This document shows, in pieces, positions 1-7,261 of a DNA stretch of 34,853 bases; the stretch's first letter is position 1; each line of letters begins with the position of its first letter. Both the position numbers and the translations under genes were made by a program. This stretch comes from Pigmentiphaga sp. (GTDB lineage Bacteria; Pseudomonadota; Gammaproteobacteria; Burkholderiales; Burkholderiaceae_B), in contig NZ_JADGHH010000007.1 of assembly GCF_019689535.1 (NCBI RefSeq), positions 1-34,853 of the forward strand. The letters are read 5' to 3'. Below the pieces are notes generated by a model. That model had not been told where the DNA came from and searched no databases. It saw nothing but the letters and a program-made list of their open reading frames with translations.

Positions 1-30
1 AGCAAACCCCACACTGAAACCCAAAGACAA

Positions 31-78
31 GGACGGCTGCGCCGTCCGCGCTATCCTTCCCCGCCCTGAACGGCGGGG
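31..78. repeat. Tandem hairpins, second one like an IS200/IS605-type end
   Basis: Two perfect inverted repeats lie 11 bases apart. The first has 7-bp arms GGACGGC (31-37) and GCCGTCC (41-47) with a 3-base loop. The second has arms CCCCGCC (59-65) and GGCGGGG (72-78) around CTGAAC. Read on the minus strand, the second hairpin is followed by GAAGGATAGC, which resembles from memory the hairpin plus short tail at ends of IS200/IS605-family elements. No transposase (tnpA or tnpB) is present beside it, so it could be a remnant, a REP-like sequence, or simply a terminator for a gene left of the window. The minus-strand sequence after the first hairpin is T-rich (TTGTCTTTGG), which would suit a leftward terminator. 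Confidence 0.4.
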
Positions 79-173
79 CTTGTCGCGCACCGGGTCAATG
101 GGAACTAGCCCGCCCGGCAGCGAAGCGCCTGCTATGCTTGCGGCTCCAGTGAGTTTTACAGCGAGGAATTTCC

Positions 174-521
174 ATGAGCATCGAGCGCTTCAGCGTTGGC
201 AAACGCATGTCTGAAATGGTCGTCCACGGCGGCGTCGCCTACCTGGCCGGCCAGGTAGCAGAGGATCCCAGCCAGGATGTCGCGGGCCAGACCCGCCAGG
301 TGCTGGCTGCCATCGACAAGCTGCTGGCTGCCGCCGGCACCGACAAGACGCGCATCTTGCGCGCGCAGATCTTCCTGGCCGACATCAACGACTTCGCCGC
401 GATGAACTCGGTGTGGGACGCCTGGGTACCTGCCGGCCACACGCCCGCCCGCGCCACGGTCGAAGCCAAGCTGGCAGCACCGGAATACAAGGTCGAGATC
501 GTCGTCACCGCGGCGGTCTGA
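174..521 (+). CDS. RidA family (YjgF/YER057c/UK114) protein
   Basis: This 115-residue protein has the size and features of the Rid family, trimeric cytosolic enzymes that hydrolyse reactive enamine/imine intermediates, classically 2-aminoacrylate made by PLP enzymes, releasing ammonia. The N-terminal part has the family pattern VVHGGVAYLAGQVAED. The C-terminal part keeps the Arg of the active site (PARATVEAKLA, Arg93) and a Glu in KVEIVVTA (Glu108) that match the Arg and Glu of E. coli RidA. Keeping the Arg is consistent with imine deaminase activity, but several Rid subfamilies share it, so I give no gene symbol. GAGGA at 163-167 sets the ATG start. The gene stands alone and converges on mtfA with a 15-base gap. 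Confidence 0.9.
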   Translation: MSIERFSVGKRMSEMVVHGGVAYLAGQVAEDPSQDVAGQTRQVLAAIDKLLAAAGTDKTRILRAQIFLADINDFAAMNSVWDAWVPAGHTPARATVEAKLAAPEYKVEIVVTAAV

Positions 522-536
522 CGCTCCTAGGCGGCC

Positions 537-1391
537 TCAGCGCGGGAGGGCCAAGCCTGCGCCCAGCGGGTCTTGCCGGTAGTAATGCGCCAGCAAGGCG
601 TACCATTCGGGCATCTCTTGCCGCAGTGGCTCCGGGTGTACGAAGAACGCCTCGGAGCTGACTGCGAAGAATTCGGCCTCGTCCGTGGCGGCATACGGAT
701 CCAGCGGCAATTGGGCGTACCACGGGTCGGCTTCCGCCGATTCGGGATCCACGTCCGGAGGTATCGCCGCCTCGACCGCGTCCAGGCGCTCCAGCAGCGC
801 GTCGAAACTCCGTTCCAGCACGCTGCGCCACAGCCTGGGCTTGATTTCCGGGTGCGCGTGCAGGCTGGGCATGCCGTCGGCCGCGCCGTCGTACAAATCA
901 AGCTTGTGCGCAAATTCGTGTATGACCACGTTGAAGCCGGGCGGGCGCTCCTCGCCCGGCCCCGCATCTTCCCATGACAGCACTACGGGCCCGCCGTCCC
1001 AGGCTTCGCCCGCCGCTTCCTCGACGTATTCGTGCACCACGCCGTCCTCGTCGACGTCTGTGCGCGGAATGAGGAATCCTCCCGGATAGACGATGATTTC
1101 AGACCAGCCTTCATAAAGGCCGGGATCCAGGTTCAGGATGGGCAGGCAGGCCTGCACGGCGATCGAGAGACGGATGGAGTCCGTCAAGACCTGTCCGCCG
1201 GCTCCGGTCATGGCTTTGCTGGCGAGAAACCAGGCGACCCGTTCACGCAATGCCTCGCGCTCGTTCTCTGTAAGCCGTGCCAGGAAAGAATGCGAGGTCA
1301 GCGTATCGGCCCATAGCCCGGCATCGATGCGCGCCTGTATTTTCGCCACGCGGCTTTTCGAGGCGCCGCGGGCAAACAGCCATCCCAACAT
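537..1391 (-). CDS. mtfA: MtfA-like zinc-dependent peptidase
   Basis: From the ATG at 1391 this encodes 284 residues. The reading frame stays open for 30 more codons upstream, but that extension looks non-coding, and MLGWLFARG is a typical family N-terminus. The zinc site HEFAH lies near residues 158-162 (context VIHEFAHKLDLYDG), and a downstream Glu in AVSSEAFF is the likely third ligand. MtfA (formerly YeeI) is a cytosolic gluzincin-type aminopeptidase related to the anthrax lethal factor fold. In E. coli it binds the repressor Mlc and so affects ptsG. Whether an Mlc partner exists here cannot be seen. The gene follows the ABC importer on the same strand after 111 bases. Its start codon lies inside a 14-bp direct repeat (1381-1394) that recurs upstream of relA. 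Confidence 0.85.
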   Translation of the reverse strand: MLGWLFARGASKSRVAKIQARIDAGLWADTLTSHSFLARLTENEREALRERVAWFLASKAMTGAGGQVLTDSIRLSIAVQACLPILNLDPGLYEGWSEIIVYPGGFLIPRTDVDEDGVVHEYVEEAAGEAWDGGPVVLSWEDAGPGEERPPGFNVVIHEFAHKLDLYDGAADGMPSLHAHPEIKPRLWRSVLERSFDALLERLDAVEAAIPPDVDPESAEADPWYAQLPLDPYAATDEAEFFAVSSEAFFVHPEPLRQEMPEWYALLAHYYRQDPLGAGLALPR

Positions 1392-1394
1392 ACA
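1381..1394 (+). repeat. 14-bp direct repeat, copy 1 (over mtfA start codon)
   Basis: The sequence CATCCCAACATACA occurs here and again, in the same orientation, at 4499-4512. After a single mismatch both copies continue with TC. The two copies bracket the complete ABC importer operon and its upstream region. Read on the minus strand, copy 1 contains the mtfA start (ATG TTG GGA). Confidence 0.6.
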
Positions 1395-1502
1395 GTCCGT
1401 CCAGGGTGGAGAAGCCGTTAGCGTACCGCGTCCACGCACGATGCGCAGGCCGGTCCGGCCTGCTTTCCCGGCGCGAAGCACTGGCTCGGGCCTTTCGCGC
1501 GG

Positions 1503-2270
1503 CTACTCCTCCTTGGCGGGGCGCCAGGCGGTGAAGCGGGCTTCCATCCATACGACCGCTGCGTATAGCAGCAGCCCCAACGCAGCCAAAATGAACAGCG
1601 CGGCAAACACCCGTACCGTGTCAAACATGCCCTGCGCGCTCATGATGACGTAGCCCAGTCCCCGCTGCGAGGATACGAACTCGCCCACGATCGCGCCCAC
1701 CAGTGCGAGCGAAATGGCGATTTTCATTCCACTCAGGATGGAGGGGAGGGCGCACGGCAGGTTGACTTTGGTGAATACCTGCCACCAAGACCCGCGCAGG
1801 ACGTGCGCGAGGTCGGCGACGTCCGGGGGCACCGAGCGCAGGCCGTGCACGGTGTCCACGATGATGGCGAAGACGGCGATCAGGAATGCGATCGCGATCT
1901 TCGGTTCGGTGCCCGTTCCCATCCAGATCACGAATAGCGGCGCGATCGCGACTTTGGGTACGTTATTGAGCGCCACGATGAGCGGATGCAGGTAGCGCTC
2001 GAACAGCCGGGAGCTCACCAGGATGGCGGCGATCAACACGCCCAACACCACCGACAGGGCGAATCCGGCCAACGTGGTCATCAAGGTGAACAGGGAATGG
2101 TCCAGGTACCAGTCATGGGCATCGATGATTTCAGCGAGGATCTGGGTGGGCAGAGGCAGCACGACGGGCTTGACCTCCAGCCAACGGCCGAGTACTTCCC
2201 AGGCAATGAGGAAAAGCAGGCCAGAAAGGGAGCCGGCGGCGATGGCGTGGGCGTGGCGGGCTCCCTTCAT
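1503..2270 (-). CDS. ABC transporter permease (SsuC/TauC/ThiX-like)
   Basis: This 255-residue protein is highly hydrophobic, with about six membrane segments. It carries the cytoplasmic EAA-type coupling loop of importer permeases (around VNLPCALPSILSGMKIAIS, residues 170-190), followed by GAIVGEF and RGLGYVIM, typical of the nitrate/sulfonate/taurine and NMT1/THI5-associated group (BPD_transp_1 fold). It would form the inner-membrane channel for the neighbouring ATPase and periplasmic binding protein. Its ATG overlaps the end of the ATPase gene by 4 bases (ATGA), indicating translational coupling. The substrate cannot be read from the permease. Family assignment is secure; substrate is unknown. 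Confidence 0.93.
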   Translation of the reverse strand: MKGARHAHAIAAGSLSGLLFLIAWEVLGRWLEVKPVVLPLPTQILAEIIDAHDWYLDHSLFTLMTTLAGFALSVVLGVLIAAILVSSRLFERYLHPLIVALNNVPKVAIAPLFVIWMGTGTEPKIAIAFLIAVFAIIVDTVHGLRSVPPDVADLAHVLRGSWWQVFTKVNLPCALPSILSGMKIAISLALVGAIVGEFVSSQRGLGYVIMSAQGMFDTVRVFAALFILAALGLLLYAAVVWMEARFTAWRPAKEE

Positions 2271-3088
2271 GCCTTGCCCTCCATGAGGTTGCCGCTTGCG
2301 GGTGCGTTGTCCCGTTCCTTGAAAATACCCATTTGCTGGAACAGGTCCCGGATCTCGGCGACGTAGTCGCCGAACGCTTTCGTTTCGCGAATCGACAAAG
2401 GCCGCGGGCGGGGCAGGTCGATCCGCAAAGTGCGGGCGATGCGTCCCGGACGTGGCGAGAAAACCATGACTTCGTCTCCCAGGAAAACGGCTTCGGCAAT
2501 GCCGTGCGTGACGAACAGCACGGTGTTGCGCGTGGACATCCAGATCCGTTGCAGCTCGATGTTCATCTGGTCGCGCGTAATCGCGTCCAGCGCGCCGAAC
2601 GGTTCGTCCATCAGCAGCAGGTCAGGATCGTCGATCAGCGCCCGGCATATTGCCGCGCGCTGCCGCATGCCGCCCGACAGTTGGTGCGGATAGCGGTCGG
2701 CGAAGTCCGCCAGCCCGGTCATGGCCAGCAGCTCCTCGACTTTGTCGCGGTACTGCGCTAGCGGCTTGCGGGCGAACTCCACGGGCAGGAGGAGGTTGCG
2801 GCGGATGTTGCGCCATTCCAGCAACGCGTCGCGCTGGAACACGAATCCTATGCCCTCCGGCGGGCCGTTCACCTCGCGTCCGCGCACGCGTAGGCTGCCG
2901 CTGGTAATGCGCTCGATGCCGCCGACGCAGCGAAGAAAGGTGCTTTTGCCGCAGCCGCTGGGGCCGAGGATGCTGATGAAGCGGCCGGCGGGAATGTCAA
3001 CGTCAACGCGTTCGAGCGCCGTAACACCATGTTTGCCGGGAAAAACTTTTCGAACTGCTTGGGCCTCGATGATCGAGCGGCCGTTCAC
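2267..3088 (-). CDS. ABC transporter ATP-binding protein (SsuB/TauB-like)
   Basis: This 273-residue cytoplasmic ATPase subunit has every expected motif: Walker A GPSGCGKST (42-50), Q-loop Gln85, signature LSGGMRQR (137-144), Walker B LLLMDEP (157-163) followed by FGALD, and the H-loop His195 in FVTHGIAEA. Overall it is closest in feel to the nitrate/sulfonate/taurine importer ATPases. It is the second gene of the operon: the binding protein ends 84 bases upstream, a strong hairpin sits in between, and the permease overlaps it by 4 bases. It powers import of whatever the binding protein delivers. Confidence 0.95.
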   Translation of the reverse strand: MNGRSIIEAQAVRKVFPGKHGVTALERVDVDIPAGRFISILGPSGCGKSTFLRCVGGIERITSGSLRVRGREVNGPPEGIGFVFQRDALLEWRNIRRNLLLPVEFARKPLAQYRDKVEELLAMTGLADFADRYPHQLSGGMRQRAAICRALIDDPDLLLMDEPFGALDAITRDQMNIELQRIWMSTRNTVLFVTHGIAEAVFLGDEVMVFSPRPGRIARTLRIDLPRPRPLSIRETKAFGDYVAEIRDLFQQMGIFKERDNAPASGNLMEGKA

Positions 3089-3128
3089 TGATGAGTCCTC
3101 CTATCGGTCGTGCGTTTCAACTGGGTAC

Positions 3129-3162
3129 GGGGGGAAGCGGGCCGCAGGCGGCGTTTCCCCCC
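3129..3162 (-). other. Intercistronic stem-loop between binding protein and ATPase genes
   Basis: Arms of 11 bases (3129-3139 and 3152-3162) pair at 10 of 11 positions, enclosing a smaller GC-rich hairpin. The minus-strand transcript would start the stem with GGGGGGAAACG. There is no U-run, so it is more likely an mRNA-stabilising or attenuating stem than a full terminator. In binding-protein operons such stems usually keep the binding protein more abundant than the membrane parts. Confidence 0.55.
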
Positions 3163-3172
3163 GGTGGGCCGA

Positions 3173-4168
3173 TCATCGGGCGGGGAGCTGGACGTAGAAC
3201 GACGAACCGGGGTTCGTCGAACCGATCAGGCCGACGGAAGAGAGGGTCTTGACGGCGTTGTCCCACTCTTCCGGGATGAGGGAGCCGACGGGCGTGGCGG
3301 GAGAGATGGCAAGGAAAGACTCCAGCGCATCGATCTGCCCCCGCAGCACGCTCGCATCCAGTCGCGCCTGGCGCCGTTCGGCCAGGATCGCTTGGACTGC
3401 CTCGTCCTGGTGGCCGTCGTAGATGTATTTCCACGCCCGGGTGACTACGGCGGCAAAGCGTGCGAGGACTTCCGGGCGTTGCTTGAGCTTGGATTCACTG
3501 GCGAAGAGCCCGAAGCTCGGCATGTGCAGGCCGTAATCAGCGAACGGGATGCCGATGGAGGGGCGCTTGGCCGACACCGCAGGCAAGAAGAAGGGGATCG
3601 TCGAGAAGGCGGCGTCCGTGCGACCGACGGCGTAGGTCGTGGCCTTGCTGGCCGCATCGACGTTGACTAGCTCCACGTCTTTGCGCTGCACGCCTCCGGC
3701 CGCCAAGAAGGCGTCGATGAACGGCGCCTCGAGCGAACCGGCGGTATAGGCGACGCGCTTGCCCTTGAGCTGCGCAGGACCCTTGATGCCGCTGTCGGAC
3801 GGCACCAGCATGCCGACGTCGCTGCGGCGAGCGTAGACGGCGAGGGCCTTCACCGGCAGCCCCTTGTCGCGCGCGATCATCATGCTGGCGAGCGCAGCAT
3901 GGCCCACGTCGAACTGGTCGTTGCTGCCTACCAATTGCACGGTCGCCACCGAGCCGTTGCCGTCTTCGAGCGAGACGTCCAGGCCGGCCTCGTCGAACCA
4001 CTTTTTCTGCTTGGCCAGGTGGAAGGGCGCATGAACGCCCCATGGCGTCCAGTCCAGCTTGACTTTGACGGCATCCGCCGCCGAAGAAGGTACGGCGAAG
4101 ATGGCGGAGCAGAGCAAGCTCGCGCCCAAACCGAATTTCACTAGCTTCTCAACGCGATGAACAGTCAT
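3173..4168 (-). CDS. ABC transporter substrate-binding protein (NMT1/THI5-like)
   Basis: From the ATG at 4168 it encodes 331 residues. The frame is open 25 codons further, but MTVHRVEKLVKFG followed by a hydrophobic stretch and SSAADA is a classic Sec signal peptide, with cleavage expected near residue 31. The mature protein begins with KVKLDWTPWGVHAPFHLAK, the opening of the NMT1/THI5-like family, and continues with the DVGHAALASMMIARD and LKGKRVAYTAGS segments common to nitrate/sulfonate/pyrimidine binders. Known relatives bind thiamine pyrimidine precursors, riboflavin, sulfonates or aromatic compounds. The WTPWGVHA motif differs from the WTPNxNH of pyrimidine binders, so I do not propose thiamine precursors. 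It is the first gene of the ABC operon. Confidence 0.88.
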   Translation of the reverse strand: MTVHRVEKLVKFGLGASLLCSAIFAVPSSAADAVKVKLDWTPWGVHAPFHLAKQKKWFDEAGLDVSLEDGNGSVATVQLVGSNDQFDVGHAALASMMIARDKGLPVKALAVYARRSDVGMLVPSDSGIKGPAQLKGKRVAYTAGSLEAPFIDAFLAAGGVQRKDVELVNVDAASKATTYAVGRTDAAFSTIPFFLPAVSAKRPSIGIPFADYGLHMPSFGLFASESKLKQRPEVLARFAAVVTRAWKYIYDGHQDEAVQAILAERRQARLDASVLRGQIDALESFLAISPATPVGSLIPEEWDNAVKTLSSVGLIGSTNPGSSFYVQLPAR

Positions 4169-4584
4169 GGTCGGCCTCGATGTGAGGTGAAGGGTCAACG
4201 GCAAAAAAGCAAACAACATGCCATTAGTTAGTATGCTGATCATATTTATTCAGCCTACTGCATAATTTGACGAAGGTTGATGCGGGGAAACGCGAGGTTT
4301 CTTGCGGAGAGGAGGAGGCGGGATGGGATCCCGCGGGTCGGCACCAGCTTGGTGAGGCCGCGCGCCCGCGGTGCACGGGCCTGCTGACGATGCGATCAGC
4401 GAGAGCGACCGGTCGGAGCGTTTAGGGCGATAATCCAGGATTGGGCGCGCCAGCGATGGCTGCCCTGGGGGCTGTGGCGCCGCCGGGAAAGCGGGGCGCA
4501 TCCCAACATACAATCTCCGCTTGGCGGCTTGCCCGCCGGAGCATGGCGCCGACGTCGAGCCAGGCCGGTGCAAAGTGTACGACC
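4169..4584. promoter_or_regulatory. Divergent control region between ABC operon and relA
   Basis: This 416-base gap has no convincing gene. Bases 4205-4270 are strikingly AT-rich for this window and hold a TATGAT-like minus-strand -10 and an inverted repeat GCTGA (4235-4239) / TCAGC (4250-4254) with a 10-base spacer, a possible operator of the importer operon. A small hairpin CGGGAT-GGG-ATCCCG lies at 4319-4333. On the + strand, possible relA -10 elements are GATAAT (4429-4434) and TACAAT (4509-4514), neither with a good -35. The second copy of the 14-bp repeat (4499-4512) overlaps the TACAAT. Confidence 0.45.
4499..4512 (+). repeat. 14-bp direct repeat, copy 2 (upstream of relA)
   Basis: Exact match to 1381-1394. 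It overlaps a TACAAT sequence that could serve as a relA -10 element. Read on the minus strand it again gives ATG TTG GGA, as at the mtfA start, but no continuing MtfA-like coding sequence follows. Confidence 0.6.
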
Positions 4585-6819
4585 ATGAACGAATCCCCTC
4601 GCGCTTCCGACCCGTTGTCGGCGATTTTCAGCCCTGACTGGCAGCAGGCGGCCCATGCCGGCTTGTCGGAGCAGGCGTCCCAGGAATTGAGCAGGGCGCT
4701 TGAATGGTCGCTCCCGCGCTATGCGCGCGAGCCCGCGATCGCCGATGGGGAAGGCTGGGCCGAGCATGCCGCCGGGGTGGTGACGGTTCTCGCCGGCCTG
4801 CAGGTAGACGGGCACACCCGCATGGCGGCGCTGCTGGCGTATGCCGTGGACGATCACGAGATCAACCCCCATCATTCGAATAAAGACGCCGTCACGGTGC
4901 AGTTCGGTGCCGAGGTCGCGCGCCTGGTGCATGGCTATCGCGCGCTCATCAGGTTGGGCCAGGTCACGCGCGATGCGAGCGACGCATCGGCCGGCAGCGG
5001 TGCGCAGGCGGAGATGCTGCGCAAGATGCTCCTCGCGATGGCGGCCGACCTGCGCATCGTGTTGATGCGCCTGGCTTCGCGGCTGCAGACGCTGCGCTGG
5101 CATGCCCAGCGCAAGGTGCCGCTACCCGAGGCCCTGGGCCGGGAGACCCTCGAACTCTACGCACCCTTGGCCAATCGCCTGGGCATCTGGCAGATCAAGT
5201 GGGAAATGGAAGATCTCGCTTTCCGTTTCCTCGAGCCGGCGCGCTACAAGGAAATCGCTGGCCTGCTGGAGGAAAAGCGCGTCGAACGCGAAGCCTTCAT
5301 CGCAGACGCCATCGCGCGCGTGCGCCAGGCGCTGGAAAACGCGGGAATTTCCGCTGAAGTCACGGGGCGGCCCAAGCACATCTACAGCATCTGGAACAAG
5401 ATGCGCAACCGGCGGCTGGATTTCGCCGATCTTTACGACCTGCGCGCATTGCGCATCATCGTGGACGACATCCGCACCTGCTATACGGTGCTCGGCTTGG
5501 TCCACCATTTGTGGACCCCGGTGCCCAACGAGTTCGACGACTACATTTCCCGCCCCAAGCCCAATGGCTACCGGTCGCTGCACACGGTGGTCTACGACCA
5601 TGACGGACGCCCGTTCGAGGTCCAGATACGCACGCGCGAAATGCACCAGTTCGCCGAGTTCGGCATGGCGGCGCATTGGCGCTACAAGGAAGCGGGCGCC
5701 AAGGGCGGACAGGTGAGCGCCGACTCCGAGTACGACCGCAAGCTGAGCTGGATACGGCAGCTGCTCGCGTGGAAGGCGGACGTGCAGGTGGACGACCAGC
5801 TCGGGCAGACAGCGCTCAATTCGCTCTCGGACAACATCTACGTGCTGACGCCGCAGGCGCGCGTCATCGAATTGCCGCCCGGCGCGACGCCAGTGGATTT
5901 CGCCTACCAGGTGCACACCGACCTCGGCCACCGTTGCCGGGGCGCGCGCGTGGATGGCGTGATGGTGCCCCTGAACACGCGCCTGGTCACGGGCCAGACG
6001 GTGGAGATCATCGCAGCCAAATCCGGCGGGCCGTCGCGCGATTGGCTCAACCCGCAGCTGGGATATCTCGCCAGCCAGCGGTCGCGCGCCAAAGTGCGCG
6101 CCTGGTTCAATGCCATCGACATCCAAGAGCGCATCGCCCAGGGCCAGGCCATGCTCGAAAAAGAGCTGCAGCGGCTGGGCAAGACCGCCACCAATCTCGA
6201 ATTGCTGGCGCAGCAGCTGGGATTCGCGTGCACGGAGGATTTGTACGTCGCGCTGGCCAAGGACGAGTTCAGCCTGCGCCAGGTTGCGGCCGCCTTTGAG
6301 GCTCCGCCCGAAGATGCTGCGCCGGACCTATCCGCACTGACGCGCGACAGCCGCCCCGAGAGCGCGGTGCACGCGGGCAAGAGCGGCGTCCTGGTGGTGG
6401 GCGTGGATTCGCTGCTGACGCAATTGGCCAAGTGCTGCCGGCCGGCGCCGCCCGACCTCATCTCGGGATTCGTGACCCGCGGGCGCGGCGTGTCCATCCA
6501 TCGCTGCGATTGCAAGAGTTTCCGCGAGCTGGCCAAGCGCGAGCCCGAGCGGGTGATCGACGTCGCCTGGGGAGACACCCGGGATGCGGTCTATCCGGTG
6601 GACATCGTCGTGCTCGCCAATGACCGCCACGGCCTGCTGCGCGACATTTCCGAAGTCTTTGCGCGCCAGCGCATCAATGTCATCGGCGTCAACACGCAAA
6701 GCCGGCAAGCCATCGCCCGCATGGTGTTCACGGCCGAGGTAGGCAACGGCGACCACCTCGCCCGGGCGCTGGCCGGCATACGCGAAGTTCCCGGCGTGCT
6801 GGAAGCAGATCGACGCTAA
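4585..6819 (+). CDS. relA: RelA-type (p)ppGpp synthetase
   Basis: From the ATG at 4585 it has 744 residues, the length of E. coli RelA. The open frame extends 48 codons upstream without family character. The N-terminal HD region is degenerate: where bifunctional Rel/SpoT enzymes have the HDxxED motif, this one reads AALLAYAVDDHE (81-92), so ppGpp hydrolysis is probably lost. The synthetase domain (about 250-370) keeps EFDDYISRPKPNGYRSLH, with the acidic EXDD (316-319) of dedicated RelA enzymes rather than the basic RXKD of bifunctional ones. A TGS domain (about 415-476), a Cys-rich segment with CCRPAPPD and HRCDCK, and a C-terminal ACT domain follow. It makes (p)ppGpp on stalled ribosomes. 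A SpoT-type hydrolase must be encoded elsewhere. The stop codon overlaps the convergent gene at 6816. Confidence 0.95.
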   Translation: MNESPRASDPLSAIFSPDWQQAAHAGLSEQASQELSRALEWSLPRYAREPAIADGEGWAEHAAGVVTVLAGLQVDGHTRMAALLAYAVDDHEINPHHSNKDAVTVQFGAEVARLVHGYRALIRLGQVTRDASDASAGSGAQAEMLRKMLLAMAADLRIVLMRLASRLQTLRWHAQRKVPLPEALGRETLELYAPLANRLGIWQIKWEMEDLAFRFLEPARYKEIAGLLEEKRVEREAFIADAIARVRQALENAGISAEVTGRPKHIYSIWNKMRNRRLDFADLYDLRALRIIVDDIRTCYTVLGLVHHLWTPVPNEFDDYISRPKPNGYRSLHTVVYDHDGRPFEVQIRTREMHQFAEFGMAAHWRYKEAGAKGGQVSADSEYDRKLSWIRQLLAWKADVQVDDQLGQTALNSLSDNIYVLTPQARVIELPPGATPVDFAYQVHTDLGHRCRGARVDGVMVPLNTRLVTGQTVEIIAAKSGGPSRDWLNPQLGYLASQRSRAKVRAWFNAIDIQERIAQGQAMLEKELQRLGKTATNLELLAQQLGFACTEDLYVALAKDEFSLRQVAAAFEAPPEDAAPDLSALTRDSRPESAVHAGKSGVLVVGVDSLLTQLAKCCRPAPPDLISGFVTRGRGVSIHRCDCKSFRELAKREPERVIDVAWGDTRDAVYPVDIVVLANDRHGLLRDISEVFARQRINVIGVNTQSRQAIARMVFTAEVGNGDHLARALAGIREVPGVLEADRR

Positions 6820-7259
6820 CCGGGCTCCGCGCCCGTGACGAGTTCGCGGGGGGCGTTGCGGGCGAGCCGGTAGGCAACCCAGTCATCGTGGTCGATGGGC
6901 ACCGCCTCGCCCACCAAGCCGGGGTTGATGGGGTAATACTGGCAGTGCAGGCTGCGCTCGCCGATCCACAGGTCGATTCCGCGGCGGACGAACAGCGTGT
7001 CTTGGGCCGGGTCGTATTCCTCGACTTCGTCCATTGCGGCCAGCAGTGCTTCGTCCACCGCGTAGACTTCGCCCCGCACGCGTCGGCCAGGTGCGGCCTG
7101 TTCGATAAGCCCGGGCCAATCCCCGAAATCCACCATCCGGCCGGGCACGGACGACATGCCGAGGTAGGCCGGGGCGGGCAATCCTCGGCGTTGCGCGAGG
7201 CGGTAAATGTCGTTGATTTCGCCGCGCCTCAATGTGCCGTAGACGAAAACGTAGTGCAT
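6816..7259 (-). CDS. Gamma-glutamylcyclotransferase-like (AIG2/YtfP family) protein
   Basis: This 147-residue protein starts with MHYVFVYGTLRRGE, the YGTLxxG nucleotide-like loop that defines the AIG2/GGCT fold. The acidic DEVEEYDP segment (about residues 96-103) supplies the conserved Glu proposed as the general acid/base in gamma-glutamyl cyclotransfer. Members of the YtfP branch are mostly uncharacterised and may act on gamma-glutamylamines. It lies 2 bases after the peroxiredoxin gene on the same strand, so the two are surely cotranscribed, which hints at thiol or glutathione-linked chemistry. That link is inference. Its last codons overlap the end of relA by 4 bases, tail to tail. Confidence 0.85.
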   Translation of the reverse strand: MHYVFVYGTLRRGEINDIYRLAQRRGLPAPAYLGMSSVPGRMVDFGDWPGLIEQAAPGRRVRGEVYAVDEALLAAMDEVEEYDPAQDTLFVRRGIDLWIGERSLHCQYYPINPGLVGEAVPIDHDDWVAYRLARNAPRELVTGAEPG

Positions 7260-7261
7260 GG

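Noticed and set aside
4250-4573. A 107-codon minus-strand open frame in the gap between the importer and relA
   Set aside because: It has no ribosome site and a Pro/Ser/Arg-rich composition typical of GC-rich non-coding sequence, and it resembles no family.
4441-4584. In-frame N-terminal extension of relA
   Set aside because: Starting at 4585 gives 744 residues, the length of E. coli RelA, and the extension overlaps likely promoter sequence and one copy of the 14-bp repeat.
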